Below are positions 1 through 8,904 of a DNA stretch of 64,000 bases, piece by piece. Origin of the DNA: Thermococcus cleftensis (GTDB taxonomy: Archaea; Methanobacteriota_B; Thermococci; Thermococcales; Thermococcaceae); contig NC_018015.1 in the NCBI RefSeq assembly GCF_000265525.1, positions 1,214,322 through 1,278,321 on the forward strand. The letters are read 5' to 3'. Position 1 is the first letter of the stretch. Each line of letters begins with the position of its first letter. Made by a program: the position numbers and the translations under genes. The notes under the pieces are model-generated. The model searched no databases. It was given only the letters and a program-made list of their open reading frames with translations, and was not told where the DNA came from.

Positions 1-436
1 AGTTCTCAGGGAGGCCGGACTCGAGGTTTCCACCACTGAGAACGTCCTGGGCTGGAAATGGGCCAAGGCGATAGTCAATTCCGTGATAAACGGCCTTGGA
101 ACAGTTCTTGAAGTCAAGAACGGGGCTTTGAAGGACGACCCGTACCTCGAGGCGGTCTCGGTGGACGTGGCAAGGGAGGGCTGCATGGTGGCCCAGCAGC
201 TCGGCGTGGAGTTCGAGATGCACCCCCTGGAGCTCCTCTGGGACACGATTGAACGCACGAGGGAGAACTACAACTCCACCCTTCAGGACATAAGGAGGGG
301 CAAGAGGACGGAGATAGACTACATCAACGGCAAGATAGTTGAGTACGCGGGCTCCGTCGGTCTGGAAGCGCCGAGGAACGAACTCATCTGGGCCCTGGTC
401 AAGGCGAAGGAAAATCTAAATAAACCGGGCGGTTGA
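1..436 (+). CDS. panE: 2-dehydropantoate 2-reductase, C-terminal part (truncated by window edge)
   Basis: Reads open in frame 2 from the first bases of the window, so the 5' part lies outside. The visible residues include the pattern [14 protein letters not shown], which matches the start of the helical C-terminal domain of ketopantoate reductase, followed by the typical helical region ending with the A-P-R-N-E segment. The enzyme reduces 2-dehydropantoate to pantoate in coenzyme A synthesis; in Thermococcales the enzyme is known to use NADH and respond to CoA. The NAD(P)-binding Rossmann part is not visible here. It is followed after 21 nt by the DUF47 gene on the same strand. Confidence 0.85.
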   Translation, partial: VLREAGLEVSTTENVLGWKWAKAIVNSVINGLGTVLEVKNGALKDDPYLEAVSVDVAREGCMVAQQLGVEFEMHPLELLWDTIERTRENYNSTLQDIRRGKRTEIDYINGKIVEYAGSVGLEAPRNELIWALVKAKENLNKPGG

Positions 437-457
437 ACTTAACTTGGGGGATTGAAG

Positions 458-1105
458 ATGCCCATATTTGGGGGTAAGGAGAGCAGCGTTTTTGAGGCCA
501 TAGAGAATCATCTCAAGGTCGTGGACGAAGCACTGGTTGCGTTCAGGGCTCTGGTCGAGGCTTACCTCGAGGGCGACTTCGAGAGGGCAAAGGCCTTCGA
601 GAGGGAAGTGGACCAGCTCGAGAGTAAGGCGGACTCCCTTAGGAGGGGCATAGAGACCATGCTCTACGAGGGGGCCTTCCTACCTGCCAACAGGGGCGAC
701 TACGTCCGCTTGAGCGAGCTCATAGACCAGGTGGCCGATGCCGCCGAGAGCGCGGCCCACACTCTTATTCTGGCAAAACCAAAGGTGCCGGCCGAGCTGA
801 AAGATGAGATCCTTCGCCTCGTGGATTCGGCTAGAGACACCTATTCAGTCCTCGTTCAGGCGGTCAATGCTCTCAATACTGATGTTGATAAGGCTATAGA
901 GCTTGCCAAGGCCGTCGAGGACGCCGAAGAAAAGGCCGATGAAGTGGAGTACGATGTCAAGGGTAAGGTTTTTGAGAGCGAGACCATCACCACCTACGCC
1001 AAGCTCATCTGGAACCAGATACTCACCAAGATGGGCGACATAGCTGACAGGGCGGAAGATACTTCCGACCAGGTCATGCTGATGGCCATAAAGAGAAGGG
1101 GTTGA
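458..1105 (+). CDS. DUF47 family (PhoU-like) protein
   Basis: A 215-residue, almost entirely helical and strongly charged protein of the DUF47/TIGR00153 family, which is related in fold to PhoU and is commonly found with Pit-type phosphate transporters. The ATG at 458 is chosen over the in-frame TTG at 452 because a GGGGG ribosome site at 446-450 sits 7 nt before it. Repeated acidic residues along amphipathic helices are typical of metal-binding PhoU-like bundles. No phosphate transporter is visible beside it; the next gene (SerA) begins 10 nt after its stop. A role in phosphate uptake control is inferred from family only. Confidence 0.85.
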   Translation: MPIFGGKESSVFEAIENHLKVVDEALVAFRALVEAYLEGDFERAKAFEREVDQLESKADSLRRGIETMLYEGAFLPANRGDYVRLSELIDQVADAAESAAHTLILAKPKVPAELKDEILRLVDSARDTYSVLVQAVNALNTDVDKAIELAKAVEDAEEKADEVEYDVKGKVFESETITTYAKLIWNQILTKMGDIADRAEDTSDQVMLMAIKRRG

Positions 1106-1115
1106 GGTGATGGAA

Positions 1116-2033
1116 ATGGCGAAGGTACTCGTTGCAGCTCCGCTCCACGAGAAGGCTATGGAGGTTCTAAGGAAAGCCGGTTTTGATGTTATCTACGAGG
1201 AGTACCCCGACGAGGAGAGGCTCGTTGAGCTCGTGAAAGACGTCGATGCGATAATCGTCAGAAGCAAGCCGAAGGTGACGAGGAGGGTCATCGAGAGTGC
1301 ACCCAAGCTCAAGGTCATCGGGAGGGCCGGCGTTGGACTGGACAACATAGACCTCGAAGCCGCTAAGGAGAGGGGCATTAAGGTTGTGAACAGCCCCGGG
1401 GCGAGCTCAAGGAGCGTCGCCGAGCTGGCGATAGCTTTGATGTTCAGCGTGGCCAGGAAGGTAGCCTTCGCCGACAGGAAGATGCGCGAGGGCGTCTGGG
1501 CCAAGAAGCAGTGCATGGGAATCGAACTTGAGGGCAAGACCATAGGAGTAATCGGCTTCGGAAGGATAGGCTACGAGGTGGCCAAGATTGCCCATGCCCT
1601 TGGTATGAAGGTTCTCCTCTACGACCCCTACCCGAACGAGGAGATGGCCAAAGAGGTCGGCGGGAAGTTCGCCCAGCTTGAGGAGCTTCTGAGGGAGAGC
1701 GACGTAGTTACCCTTCACGTTCCGCTGGTGGAGCAGACCTACCACCTCATCAACGAGGAGCGGCTCAAGCTGATGAAGCCAACGGCAATACTCATCAACG
1801 CCGCCCGCGGTGCAGTTGTCGATACCAGCGCCCTCGTCAAAGCCCTCCAGGAGGGCTGGATTGCCGGAGCGGGCTTAGATGTTTTCGAGGAGGAGCCCCT
1901 GCCGAAGGACCACCCACTCACAAAGCTCGACAACGTCGTCCTCACACCCCACATCGGTGCCTCAACGGAAGAGGCCCAGATGCGCGCCGGGGTTCAGGTT
2001 GCCGAGCAGATAGTTGAGATTCTCAAGGGCTGA
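1116..2033 (+). CDS. serA: D-3-phosphoglycerate dehydrogenase
   Basis: A 305-residue D-isomer-specific 2-hydroxyacid dehydrogenase of the short, ACT-domain-free type. An N-terminal substrate domain (about 1-100) is followed by a Rossmann NAD domain with the G-F-G-R-I-G dinucleotide motif near residue 150. The R-A-G-V-G-L-D-N-I-D motif near 73-82 and the C-terminal L-T-P-H-I-G-A-S-T-E-E-A-Q active-site segment (catalytic His, conserved Arg/Glu) are characteristic of phosphoglycerate dehydrogenases. It oxidises 3-phosphoglycerate to 3-phosphohydroxypyruvate, the first step of serine synthesis. GAGGTGA at 1104-1110 places the start at ATG 1116 rather than the upstream GTG/ATG. Confidence 0.92.
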   Translation: MAKVLVAAPLHEKAMEVLRKAGFDVIYEEYPDEERLVELVKDVDAIIVRSKPKVTRRVIESAPKLKVIGRAGVGLDNIDLEAAKERGIKVVNSPGASSRSVAELAIALMFSVARKVAFADRKMREGVWAKKQCMGIELEGKTIGVIGFGRIGYEVAKIAHALGMKVLLYDPYPNEEMAKEVGGKFAQLEELLRESDVVTLHVPLVEQTYHLINEERLKLMKPTAILINAARGAVVDTSALVKALQEGWIAGAGLDVFEEEPLPKDHPLTKLDNVVLTPHIGASTEEAQMRAGVQVAEQIVEILKG

Positions 2034-2052
2034 TTGCCTCTTTTCTGTTAAC

Positions 2053-2060
2053 TTTTTAAA
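2053..2060 (+). promoter_or_regulatory. TATA box for the fumarase operon
   Basis: TTTTTAAA in the serA-fumA gap, about 37 nt before the chosen TTG start at 2094. Spacing predicts transcription starting near 2083, just at the GGTGA ribosome site. Inferred from pattern only. Confidence 0.55.
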
Positions 2061-2093
2061 CTCTGGCCCCTATTTTTGCCCGGTGAGTGGCAA

Positions 2094-2945
2094 TTGATTG
2101 ACGGATTGGTAGAAGCCATAAGACTCGCGGTTACTCGCATTCCTGATGATACGGTTTCTGCGCTCCAACGTGCCTATGAAGAGGAGGAGAGCGAAATAGC
2201 GCGCTTCAACCTTGAGAACATTCTCAAGGCCATAGAGATCGGAAAAACCGAGTCCATTCCCGTCTGCCAGGACACCGGAACGCTAATCTTCTTCGTTAAA
2301 GCCGGGGTTAACAGCCCCTTCCTCGGGGAGCTCAAGGGAGCGATAATCGAGGCAACGCGGAGGGTGACGGAAGAGGTGCCCCTCAGGCCAAACGCCGTCG
2401 ACATTCTGACCGGGAGGAACTCGGGCGACAACACTGGGAGGGGCGTTCCGGTGATCCACTGGGAGATAACTGAGGGCGACGAAATCGAGGTGGCGGTCCT
2501 TCCAAAGGGTGGTGGGAGCGAGAACTGCTCCGCCCTGGCTATGCTCACCCCCTCCGAGGGCTGGGAAGGGGTTAAGCGCTTCGTGGTCGAGCATCTTAAG
2601 GCCTGCGGCGGAAAGCCCTGCCCACCGGTCGTCCTCGGGATAGGAGTCGGCGGGGGAGCCGATTACGCGATGGGGCTGGCGAAGAGAGCTCTCCTGAGGA
2701 GGCTCGGCGAGAGGAACCCGGACGGGAGGATAGCGGAGCTCGAGGAAGAGCTTTTGAAGGAAATAAACGCCCTCGGGATCGGCCCGATGGGAATGGGTGG
2801 CAGAACGACCGCCCTCGACGTCAAAATTGAGGTGGCCCACAGGCACCCGGCAAGCTTTCCGGTCGGTCTCGTTGTCCAGTGCTGGGCCAACAGGAGGGCC
2901 TTCCTGAGAATAAAGCCCGAGGGGAGGGTTGAGGTTTGGCAGTGA
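2094..2945 (+). CDS. fumA: Fumarate hydratase class I, alpha (N-terminal) subunit
   Basis: About 283 residues, the catalytic Fe-S half of the two-subunit class I fumarase, hydrating fumarate to malate. The P-V-C-Q-D-T-G-T motif near residue 56, the G-G-G-S-E-N segment and the A-C-G-G-K-P-C-P-P segment carry the conserved cysteines expected to ligate a [4Fe-4S] cluster. The start is taken as TTG 2094 because GGTGA at 2082-2086 lies 7 nt before it; an in-frame TTG at 2076 would put that site inside the coding region. It overlaps the beta subunit by four bases (GTGA), indicating translational coupling. Confidence 0.9.
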   Translation: MIDGLVEAIRLAVTRIPDDTVSALQRAYEEEESEIARFNLENILKAIEIGKTESIPVCQDTGTLIFFVKAGVNSPFLGELKGAIIEATRRVTEEVPLRPNAVDILTGRNSGDNTGRGVPVIHWEITEGDEIEVAVLPKGGGSENCSALAMLTPSEGWEGVKRFVVEHLKACGGKPCPPVVLGIGVGGGADYAMGLAKRALLRRLGERNPDGRIAELEEELLKEINALGIGPMGMGGRTTALDVKIEVAHRHPASFPVGLVVQCWANRRAFLRIKPEGRVEVWQ

Positions 2946-3451
2946 AGCTAGAAACGCCCCTGGGCGAGGAAGACGTCCTGAAACTGAGAGCCGGTGATAT
3001 AATCCTCCTCTCCGGAACGATCTACACCGCCCGCGACTCGGCCCACAGGAGGATTCTGAGTTTACCGAGGGAGGAACTGCCCTTCGAGCCGGAGGGGGCG
3101 GTGATATACCACTGCGGTCCCGTGGTCAGGAAAAGGGGAGAAAGCTACAAGGTCGTTTCGGCGGGGCCGACGACGAGTGCCAGAATGAACCGCTACCTCG
3201 ACGGGATTCTGGGTCTTGGGGTTCGGGGGATAATAGGGAAGGGCGGAATGGAGGTCGGGCCTTTCAAAGGCCGCGCAGTTTACTTCGCCTTCACTGGCGG
3301 TGCGGGTTCGCTCGCGGCAAGGAGCATAAAGGGGGTTAAAGCCGTCCACTGGCTCGACCTTGGAATTCCAGAGGCCCTGTGGGTTCTTGAGGTTGAGGAC
3401 TTCCCGCTGATTGTGGCCATAGACGCGCACGGTGGAAGCCTCTACCGGTAG
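2942..3451 (+). CDS. fumB: Fumarate hydratase class I, beta (C-terminal) subunit
   Basis: About 169 residues, matching the C-terminal swivelling domain of class I fumarases. Visible family signatures are the [14 protein letters not shown] segment near the N-terminus, G-P-T-T-S-A-R-M, and I-G-K-G-G-M near the middle. GTG 2942 is preferred to TTG 2936 because it overlaps the alpha-subunit stop (GTGA) and has GAGG at 2931-2934 before it. It pairs with the upstream alpha subunit to form the enzyme. Its stop overlaps the stop of the convergent malic enzyme gene by ten bases. Confidence 0.9.
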   Translation: MKLETPLGEEDVLKLRAGDIILLSGTIYTARDSAHRRILSLPREELPFEPEGAVIYHCGPVVRKRGESYKVVSAGPTTSARMNRYLDGILGLGVRGIIGKGGMEVGPFKGRAVYFAFTGGAGSLAARSIKGVKAVHWLDLGIPEALWVLEVEDFPLIVAIDAHGGSLYR

Positions 3452-4728
3452 TTCCTCCTCTTCTCGTTCAGCGGGACTATGTTCCCCTCGTAGAACCGCC
3501 TCCAAGTTCTGAGCCTCTCCTCAACCTCCTCAGGATTGACGCGGACCCTCGCGATTCCCTCCCTCATCGCTTCCTCGGCGACGGCCCTCGCCACCCTGGG
3601 GTGAACTTCCGGGTGGAAGGGCGACGGGATTATCTCCCCCTCGCTCGGCTCTATTACGGAAGCGATTGCCTTTGAAGCCTCTATTATCATGCCGTCGGTT
3701 ATGGTCCTGGCCCTCACGTCAAGTGCTCCCCTGAATATCGCGGGGAAGCCGAGGAGGTTGTTGATCTGGTTCGGATAGTCGCTCCTTCCAGTGGCAACTA
3801 TCCGAGCACCGGCCTTTTTAGCCTCCTCAGGGAGTATCTCGGGGATTGGATTGGCCAGAGGGAACACTATCGCGTCGTCGGCCATCTTCCCTATCCACTC
3901 GGGCTTTATCACGCCCGGTCCGGGCTTCGTGAAGGATATTAGAACGTCCGCACCCTCTACTGCCTCCTCCGGGCCACCTTCGACTCCCTCGCCGTTCGTT
4001 TTCCCCAGCAGTTCCCCGCGGTACGGGAAGAGGTTCTCAAGGGGTAAATCGGGCGTTAGAACCCTCGGCCTCCCCTCCACGAGCTCGACGACGCGAACCT
4101 TTTCCGGCTTAGCCCCCGCCTTCACCAGAAGCCTGAGAGTCGCGAAGCCCGCCGCGCCCGCTCCAAAAAGGGCCACGCTTACCTCGCTGAGCTTTTTTCC
4201 CACAACTTTAAGCGCGTTGAGCAATCCGGCCAAGACAACGCTCGCAGTCCCCTGCTGGTCGTCGTGGAAGACTGGTACATCGAGCTCCTCCCTCAGCCTG
4301 TCCAGTATGTAGAAGCACTTGGGCGAGGCTATGTCCTCGAGGTTTACCCCGCCGAAGGAGGGAGAAACTGCCTTAACAACTTCAATGAACTTTTCGGGGT
4401 CTTTCTCAGCTAGAACAAGAGGGGACGCATCGACACCGCCGAAGACCTTGAAGAGGAGTGCCTTACCCTCCATGACGGGGAGAGCTCCGAGGGGGCCAAT
4501 ATCTCCGAGTCCAAGTACCCTCGTGCCGTCACTTATCACGGCCACGGTGTTGCCCCTGTTGGTGTATTCGAAGGCTTTGTCCGGCTCTCTGGCTATCTCG
4601 CGCGATACCTCGGCGACTCCAGGCGTGTACGCTAAAGGAAGGGTTTCCCTCGTGAGGGGAACCTTCGGAATGACCTCGATTTTCCCGTTACCAATGAAGT
4701 TGCTCCTGTGAAAGCCCCTCGCGTCCAT
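3442..4728 (-). CDS. NAD(P)-dependent malic enzyme
   Basis: A 428-residue malate oxidoreductase (decarboxylating), converting malate to pyruvate and CO2. N-terminal malic domain carries [10 protein letters not shown] and [16 protein letters not shown] motifs; metal-binding acidic residues lie in N-L-E-D-I-A-S-P and [10 protein letters not shown]; the NAD domain has G-A-G-A-A-G-F-A near residue 190-197. The start is ATG 4728, 5 nt after a GGTGG ribosome site; an upstream in-frame ATG would add 26 residues not expected in the family. It converges on the fumarase operon, so enzymes making and consuming malate face each other. Confidence 0.93.
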   Translation of the reverse strand: MDARGFHRSNFIGNGKIEVIPKVPLTRETLPLAYTPGVAEVSREIAREPDKAFEYTNRGNTVAVISDGTRVLGLGDIGPLGALPVMEGKALLFKVFGGVDASPLVLAEKDPEKFIEVVKAVSPSFGGVNLEDIASPKCFYILDRLREELDVPVFHDDQQGTASVVLAGLLNALKVVGKKLSEVSVALFGAGAAGFATLRLLVKAGAKPEKVRVVELVEGRPRVLTPDLPLENLFPYRGELLGKTNGEGVEGGPEEAVEGADVLISFTKPGPGVIKPEWIGKMADDAIVFPLANPIPEILPEEAKKAGARIVATGRSDYPNQINNLLGFPAIFRGALDVRARTITDGMIIEASKAIASVIEPSEGEIIPSPFHPEVHPRVARAVAEEAMREGIARVRVNPEEVEERLRTWRRFYEGNIVPLNEKRRNYR

Positions 4729-4830
4729 TGAACCACCGAAGTTGGTTAGCATCTTGAAGTTAAAAGTCCTTCTTTTCCAGTGGAAATTAAACTCAAAAAT
4801 GTCCACTGGATTCCGCGGTTGGACGGAAAC

Positions 4831-4838
4831 TTTTTAAA
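4831..4838 (+). promoter_or_regulatory. TATA box for tRNA-Ala
   Basis: TTTTTAAA preceded by purine-rich GGAAAC (BRE-like), centred about 33 nt before the mature 5' end of the tRNA, the usual spacing when a few leader bases are removed by RNase P. Confidence 0.75.
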
Positions 4839-4867
4839 GCCAAGTTGTGCCCAATATAACCGGGAGT

Positions 4868-4945
4868 GGGCCGGTAGCTCAGCCTGGTACGAGCGCCGCC
4901 CTCGCAAGGCGGAGGCCGCGGGTTCAAATCCCGCCCGGTCCACCA
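4868..4945 (+). tRNA. tRNA-Ala(CGC)
   Basis: Folds as a full cloverleaf: acceptor GGGCCGG with CCGGTCC (one G-U pair), D stem GCTC/GAGC, anticodon stem CCGCC/GGCGG with loop C-T-C-G-C-A-A (anticodon CGC, reading GCG alanine codons), variable loop, and a T stem GCGGG/CCCGC with a TTCAAAT loop. Discriminator A is at 4942 and CCA is encoded at 4943-4945. No intron is seen. Confidence 0.95.
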
Positions 4946-5068
4946 CACGACTCTCTTCTGGGGTTTTTCGCGGATCTTAGTTCCCGGTTCCGCTGTTTTA
5001 GTACTCCACTTGATAGATGTATAGTACCCCCTTTTGGAATTCACGCATTCGGTTGTTGTTTATCCTGG

Positions 5069-5092
5069 AAAACTTGGATTTAATCAAGTTTT
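5069..5092. promoter_or_regulatory. Inverted repeat upstream of the M20 peptidase
   Basis: Perfect 8-base arms AAAACTTG and CAAGTTTT separated by 8 A/T-rich bases, about 65 nt before the peptidase start and just before a weak TATA-like TTACTTAA at 5114-5121. The position suits an operator, but no regulator is known for it. The rest of the 4946-5156 gap shows nothing else recognisable. Confidence 0.35.
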
Positions 5093-5156
5093 GTTCCGCG
5101 TCATTAGGGAAAATTACTTAAGCAGTTTGTCGTTTTTGTTACCTGGTGGTGATTAT

Positions 5157-6263
5157 ATGGAATTCGACCTCCTTAAGGGGCTGGTTTCCATCAGTTCCCC
5201 TTTCGGAAGTGAGGAGGAAATCTCCCGCTTCATAGCATCGTTTCTGGAGGAGCACGGCTTTGAGGTCGAGCTCCTTCCAGTTGATGGCTTCGGGGACAAC
5301 GTCATCGCCCGGCTTCCGGGCAGGGGACACACCGTCGTTCTCAACGGTCACATGGACACGGTGAATCTCTCCTCCGGCTGGACTCGGGATCCTCACGGCG
5401 AGCTGGACGGCGACCGCTTCTACGGCCTTGGCAGCGCCGACATGAAGGCCGGTCTCGCGGCACTTATGGCGGCTTTCGTGGAAGTCGCTGAACTCCCAAA
5501 GAAGGAGAGGCCCAACGTCATCTTCACCGCGGTGGTCGATGAAGAGGGCTACTCCCGCGGGGCCTGGGAGCTCATAAGGAGCGGCAAGTTGGACAAGGCT
5601 GACGTGGTCCTCGTGGGCGAACCCACCAACGAGCGGCTGATGCTCGGTGCCAGGGGAAGGTTCGTTGTTCAGGTCGAGGTCTTCGGCAGGAAGGCTCACG
5701 CCGCCAGGCCCCACGAGGGGCTGAACGCCATAGAGGAGCTGGGCCGCTTCGTGGGAAGCCTTTGGAAGATACGCTTCAGGAACCACCGGAAGCTCGGTGC
5801 CGGCTCATACTGCACCCTCCACATAGAGGGCTCGGCCGACGGTTTGAGCGTCCCGGACTACGCCAGGGCGATAATCGACAGGCACATAGTCATCGGCGAG
5901 GACTGGGAAAGGGTTGAGAGGGAGCTGATGAAGCTGGCGGAGAGGATAAAGCTCAACGGAAAGCTCAGGGTCTCGAAGTTCGAGCGGCCAACGCCGGACA
6001 TGCTCCCCTACGTCGTCAGGGAGAACGACCGCTTCGTGAACGTCTTCAAGTCCGCCCACAGGGCCGTTCTCGGAGGAGAACCGGAGATTATCTACGGGAG
6101 GAGCGTGGGGGACTTCAACTACTTCGGCACATACCTTGGGAAGCCTACCCTCGTCTACGGGCCGGTAGGTGGCAACTGGCACGGTAGCGACGAGTGGGTG
6201 AGCGTCGAGTCCATGAAGCGGGTGAAGAGAGTCTACGTGGAGTTCCTGAAGTCGCTGGTGTAG
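5157..6263 (+). CDS. M20 family metallopeptidase (ArgE/DapE/CPG2-like)
   Basis: A 368-residue zinc-dependent amino-hydrolase. The first metal-site motif G-H-M-D-T is at residues 64-68 (His65, catalytic Asp67), bridging Asp95 lies in G-S-A-D-M-K, and the general base pair Glu129-Glu130 is in V-V-D-E-E-G. A central dimerisation domain begins near residue 175 (R-G-R-F-V-V-Q-V-E), and the C-terminal metal His is likely in G-N-W-H-G-S-D-E. Substrate could be an N-acyl amino acid, a carboxypeptidase substrate or a diaminopimelate-type amide; the sequence alone does not decide. ATG 5157 follows a GGTGGTGAT ribosome site; upstream in-frame codons are not family-like. Confidence 0.87.
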   Translation: MEFDLLKGLVSISSPFGSEEEISRFIASFLEEHGFEVELLPVDGFGDNVIARLPGRGHTVVLNGHMDTVNLSSGWTRDPHGELDGDRFYGLGSADMKAGLAALMAAFVEVAELPKKERPNVIFTAVVDEEGYSRGAWELIRSGKLDKADVVLVGEPTNERLMLGARGRFVVQVEVFGRKAHAARPHEGLNAIEELGRFVGSLWKIRFRNHRKLGAGSYCTLHIEGSADGLSVPDYARAIIDRHIVIGEDWERVERELMKLAERIKLNGKLRVSKFERPTPDMLPYVVRENDRFVNVFKSAHRAVLGGEPEIIYGRSVGDFNYFGTYLGKPTLVYGPVGGNWHGSDEWVSVESMKRVKRVYVEFLKSLV

Positions 6264-6285
6264 CTGAGAAAAAAAGGAAAGGTGA

Positions 6286-8214
6286 TCACAGCTTTCTGCC
6301 CACGAGGGCACCGACGAGGAACGCCCCAATCGCCGCCAGGGCAAGCGCTGTCTCCGGAACGCCACCTTGGCTCTCAGTCTGTTCATCAGGCCCTCCAGCG
6401 TCTGGAGTGCCCGTGGGTATGACGATCTGTGGCACGCCGGTCGTGTTGTCCTGTGGTACCTGAACGCTTCCGCCCGGACTGCTGAGGAACAGGCCGGCGG
6501 TTTCCCTGGCGTACTGGTAGAATATCATGGCTGTCTGGAGGTCCTCGAGGCTGTTGTTCTCCTCCGCGCTCTTCTCGTAGCTCTCGGCGAACTCGTAGTA
6601 GGCCATGGCCAGAACGGGGGTTATGCCCTGGCTCTGCGCTATGCCTATGGCCACCTTGGCCTCCTCCTTCATCGCCCTCGCCTTGTCCATCAGCACGCTC
6701 TGGTTGTCTATGCCGAGGGTGTCGAGGAAGACCTGCGCCCTCACGCGCGCCTCCATCGCCGTGAAGAGCGCCGCCGAGTACTTGCCGTCCTCGTAGTACT
6801 GCTCCGCCTGGACTATGCTCTGGCTGAGGTCGCCCCCCACGTCCCCGTACATGGACTCTATGTAGGTCACTATGAGGCTGGACTCGTCTATGTAGTCCCT
6901 GGCCGTTGCCTTCACAACGTCCCTGCTTATGACCTCGTCGCCCGCGAACCTCTCGCCCAGTTTGGCCCAGAACTCGGCAGTTTTGGCCCTCTCGTAGGCA
7001 TAGGCTGCATCACCAACGGCGTCCCAGTAGTCCCCGTTGTAGTAGTACTTCCAGGCCTCGTCAAGGAGGCTCTTCGCCTGCTCCACCCTCTCTTCGGCCG
7101 CCGCGACCGCCTGGAGCATCGTTATTCCTTTTATCGTCACGTTGGAAACCGAGACCTCAGAGGCGTTTATCTGACTCTCCACGGTCTTTAGGAGCCTCTG
7201 CACGTCGTCGGGGCCGTTGGAGTCCAGGTACCAGTCCACGTGCCTTATGATGATCCTAGCCTGGAAGTCCTTGCTGAGGGCGGTGTAGTACATTCCGTCG
7301 TCTATTGCTTCCCTTGACTGGTTGAGGATAACGTTCGCCTGGTTCAGGGCCTCCATCAGGGTGGTGTAGGTGGCGTAGCTCACGTCGCTGTCCTTGAGCT
7401 TGTCCAGCGTTGCCTGGTAATATGAGGTGGTGTTTTTGTAGTCTTTGAGCGCATCGTCCTTGAGGAAGGAGGTGTCGATGGTGACGTAGGAGGGCGCCTT
7501 TGGCCTGGGTATCCTGTGGCCGGTGAAGTAGTAGACGGCGTCGTAGATGTCCTTTATCTCTATGACCGTCAGTCCCCAGCGCTCCTTGGCGTACTCGACC
7601 ACGTCCACCTTCTTGGTTTGGGTGTTTATCTCCACTATGCCGCCTATCTCCTTCTTCTGGGTCTCCTGGACGTACTGTATCCTCTGGCCCTCCGGAATCA
7701 GGAACACCTCGGCCCCGACGTCGTGGGCGGCGGAGGCCTTCTCGAGGATTCCGCCGACGGGCCCTATCGTTCCGTCCGGGTTTATCATGCCCGTCATCAT
7801 CACCTTTGGATTGACCTGCCAGCCCTCGAGGGCCGCTATTATCCCAACCGTCATGGTTCCTCCCGCGGAAGGCCCGCCGATTATCGGGGAGTCCGCCTTT
7901 ATCTGAATGAAGACGTCGTACTTGCTCATATCGACCCCGAGAACCTTGCCCGCTATTTGCGAGGCCAACCTCGCGCTGGCCTGCATGTCCACCTCAGCCA
8001 GCGGCCAGGTCTCCACGTAAACGTGGCCCGTTCCTGGGGCGACGGTTATAACGAAGTCAGTGGCCACTCCAACGAGCTGGCCGTCCGATGTCCTCGATAC
8101 TGCGGGGGCCTTCAGGACGACGGTGTGCCCCTCGCTCGGGCACTGGGCTGCTGTGAAGCCCACGAAAGGCAGAATCAGCAGGGCCGTGATAAGCATTGCT
8201 ATGATTTTTTTCAT
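6286..8214 (-). CDS. Secreted Lon-type (S16) serine protease without ATPase domain
   Basis: A 642-residue exported protein. A signal peptide covers about residues 1-24 (M-K-K-I-I-A-M then a hydrophobic run ending T-A-A-Q). Residues about 28-230 form a Lon S16 proteolytic domain: nucleophile Ser116 in G-G-P-S-A-G-G-T and the dyad Lys159 in G-I-L-E-K-A-S, with the D-G-T-I-G-P-V-G-G segment between. There is no AAA+ domain, so it cannot be the ATP-driven Lon. The remainder is helical and ends with a hydrophobic segment and R-K-L, a likely membrane anchor. Start ATG 8214 follows AGGGTG. It ends 22 nt from the convergent M20 peptidase, so both may act on peptides, but no shared transcript exists. 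Confidence 0.83.
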   Translation of the reverse strand: MKKIIAMLITALLILPFVGFTAAQCPSEGHTVVLKAPAVSRTSDGQLVGVATDFVITVAPGTGHVYVETWPLAEVDMQASARLASQIAGKVLGVDMSKYDVFIQIKADSPIIGGPSAGGTMTVGIIAALEGWQVNPKVMMTGMINPDGTIGPVGGILEKASAAHDVGAEVFLIPEGQRIQYVQETQKKEIGGIVEINTQTKKVDVVEYAKERWGLTVIEIKDIYDAVYYFTGHRIPRPKAPSYVTIDTSFLKDDALKDYKNTTSYYQATLDKLKDSDVSYATYTTLMEALNQANVILNQSREAIDDGMYYTALSKDFQARIIIRHVDWYLDSNGPDDVQRLLKTVESQINASEVSVSNVTIKGITMLQAVAAAEERVEQAKSLLDEAWKYYYNGDYWDAVGDAAYAYERAKTAEFWAKLGERFAGDEVISRDVVKATARDYIDESSLIVTYIESMYGDVGGDLSQSIVQAEQYYEDGKYSAALFTAMEARVRAQVFLDTLGIDNQSVLMDKARAMKEEAKVAIGIAQSQGITPVLAMAYYEFAESYEKSAEENNSLEDLQTAMIFYQYARETAGLFLSSPGGSVQVPQDNTTGVPQIVIPTGTPDAGGPDEQTESQGGVPETALALAAIGAFLVGALVGRKL

Positions 8215-8246
8215 CTTTTTCACCCTTTCTTTAGGTCGTTTTGACT

Positions 8247-8254
8247 TAATAAAG
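8247..8254 (-). promoter_or_regulatory. TATA-like box for the secreted Lon-type protease
   Basis: CTTTATTA on the minus strand, about 36 nt before the ATG at 8214, in the divergent gap shared with the USP operon. Confidence 0.4.
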
Positions 8255-8304
8255 CTCTTTTGGTTCAATTCTCTTATAGAGTGGTGCCGTGGTTCGAGGA
8301 CAAA

Positions 8305-8312
8305 TTTTTAAA
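8305..8312 (+). promoter_or_regulatory. TATA box for the USP/permease operon
   Basis: TTTTTAAA about 36 nt before ATG 8345; predicts transcription starting near 8335, consistent with the downstream start choice. Confidence 0.6.
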
Positions 8313-8344
8313 CTGTATTTCTTACTGGGTGAGTGGTGGGTTTA

Positions 8345-8893
8345 ATGGGCCTGTTCAGCTCGCTGATAAACCGCAAGTTCAAGAACATCGCGGGAGACAG
8401 GTACGAGGAGATTTCAAGGCGCTACCGCGAGTTTCTCCTCCTGCCTGAGGAGTTCGTTCTCCCGGAGGTGCACTCCATACTGATGCCCATCGACAGGTTC
8501 TCCGGCGAGATTCCGGAGGAGCTCTACGAGACGCTGAGCGCGTACCTCGGGGCCTCGGTGACTCTGGTTTACATCTCCGAGAAGCGGACTCTCTCCCTCA
8601 TCGAGCAGACCCTGGGTAAAGAGGAGGCGGAGAAGCTCAAGAGGGCAAAGATAGAGTTCGCCGAGGGAATGCTGGCCAAGATAGCCCCGAGGCTCGAGGA
8701 GCTGGGCCTCCGTGTTGAGAGGAGGTACTTCATAGGGAGCAAGGGGGACGACGTGATAAGGCTTATGGGGGAGGGCTTCGATCTCCTTGTGGTTTCAAGG
8801 AGCTACGGCTCCGAGGTCACGAGAACGTCTCCCGTAAGTCCCATAGTCCTTAAGATCGTTCAGCACCTTGACAAACCCGTCCTGGTTTACTGA
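8345..8893 (+). CDS. Universal stress protein family protein, first copy
   Basis: A 182-residue cytosolic protein with a UspA-type alpha/beta fold beginning after an unusual helical N-terminal extension (residues 1-40). The S-I-L-M-P-I-D segment near residue 50 corresponds to the first strand and nucleotide loop, and D-L-L-V-V-S-R-S-Y-G-S-E near 147-158 to the fourth strand. The typical ATP motif G-x2-G-x9-G-S/T is not clearly preserved. ATG 8345 is favoured over GTG 8333 because it lies after the predicted transcription start. It is followed by a permease gene after 11 nt and a second USP, forming a three-gene operon. Confidence 0.82.
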   Translation: MGLFSSLINRKFKNIAGDRYEEISRRYREFLLLPEEFVLPEVHSILMPIDRFSGEIPEELYETLSAYLGASVTLVYISEKRTLSLIEQTLGKEEAEKLKRAKIEFAEGMLAKIAPRLEELGLRVERRYFIGSKGDDVIRLMGEGFDLLVVSRSYGSEVTRTSPVSPIVLKIVQHLDKPVLVY

Positions 8894-8904
8894 GGGTGAT
8901 GGCA

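Noticed and set aside
4746-5083. Several short ORFs across the tRNA-Ala region on both strands
   Set aside because: They read through the tRNA itself; such tRNA-derived peptides are well-known false genes, and none has a ribosome site.
7516-8244. A 242-codon plus-strand ORF opposite the Lon-type protease
   Set aside because: Opposite an intact protease domain with catalytic dyad; residues are atypical (rich in L, H, R, Y) and there is no promoter.
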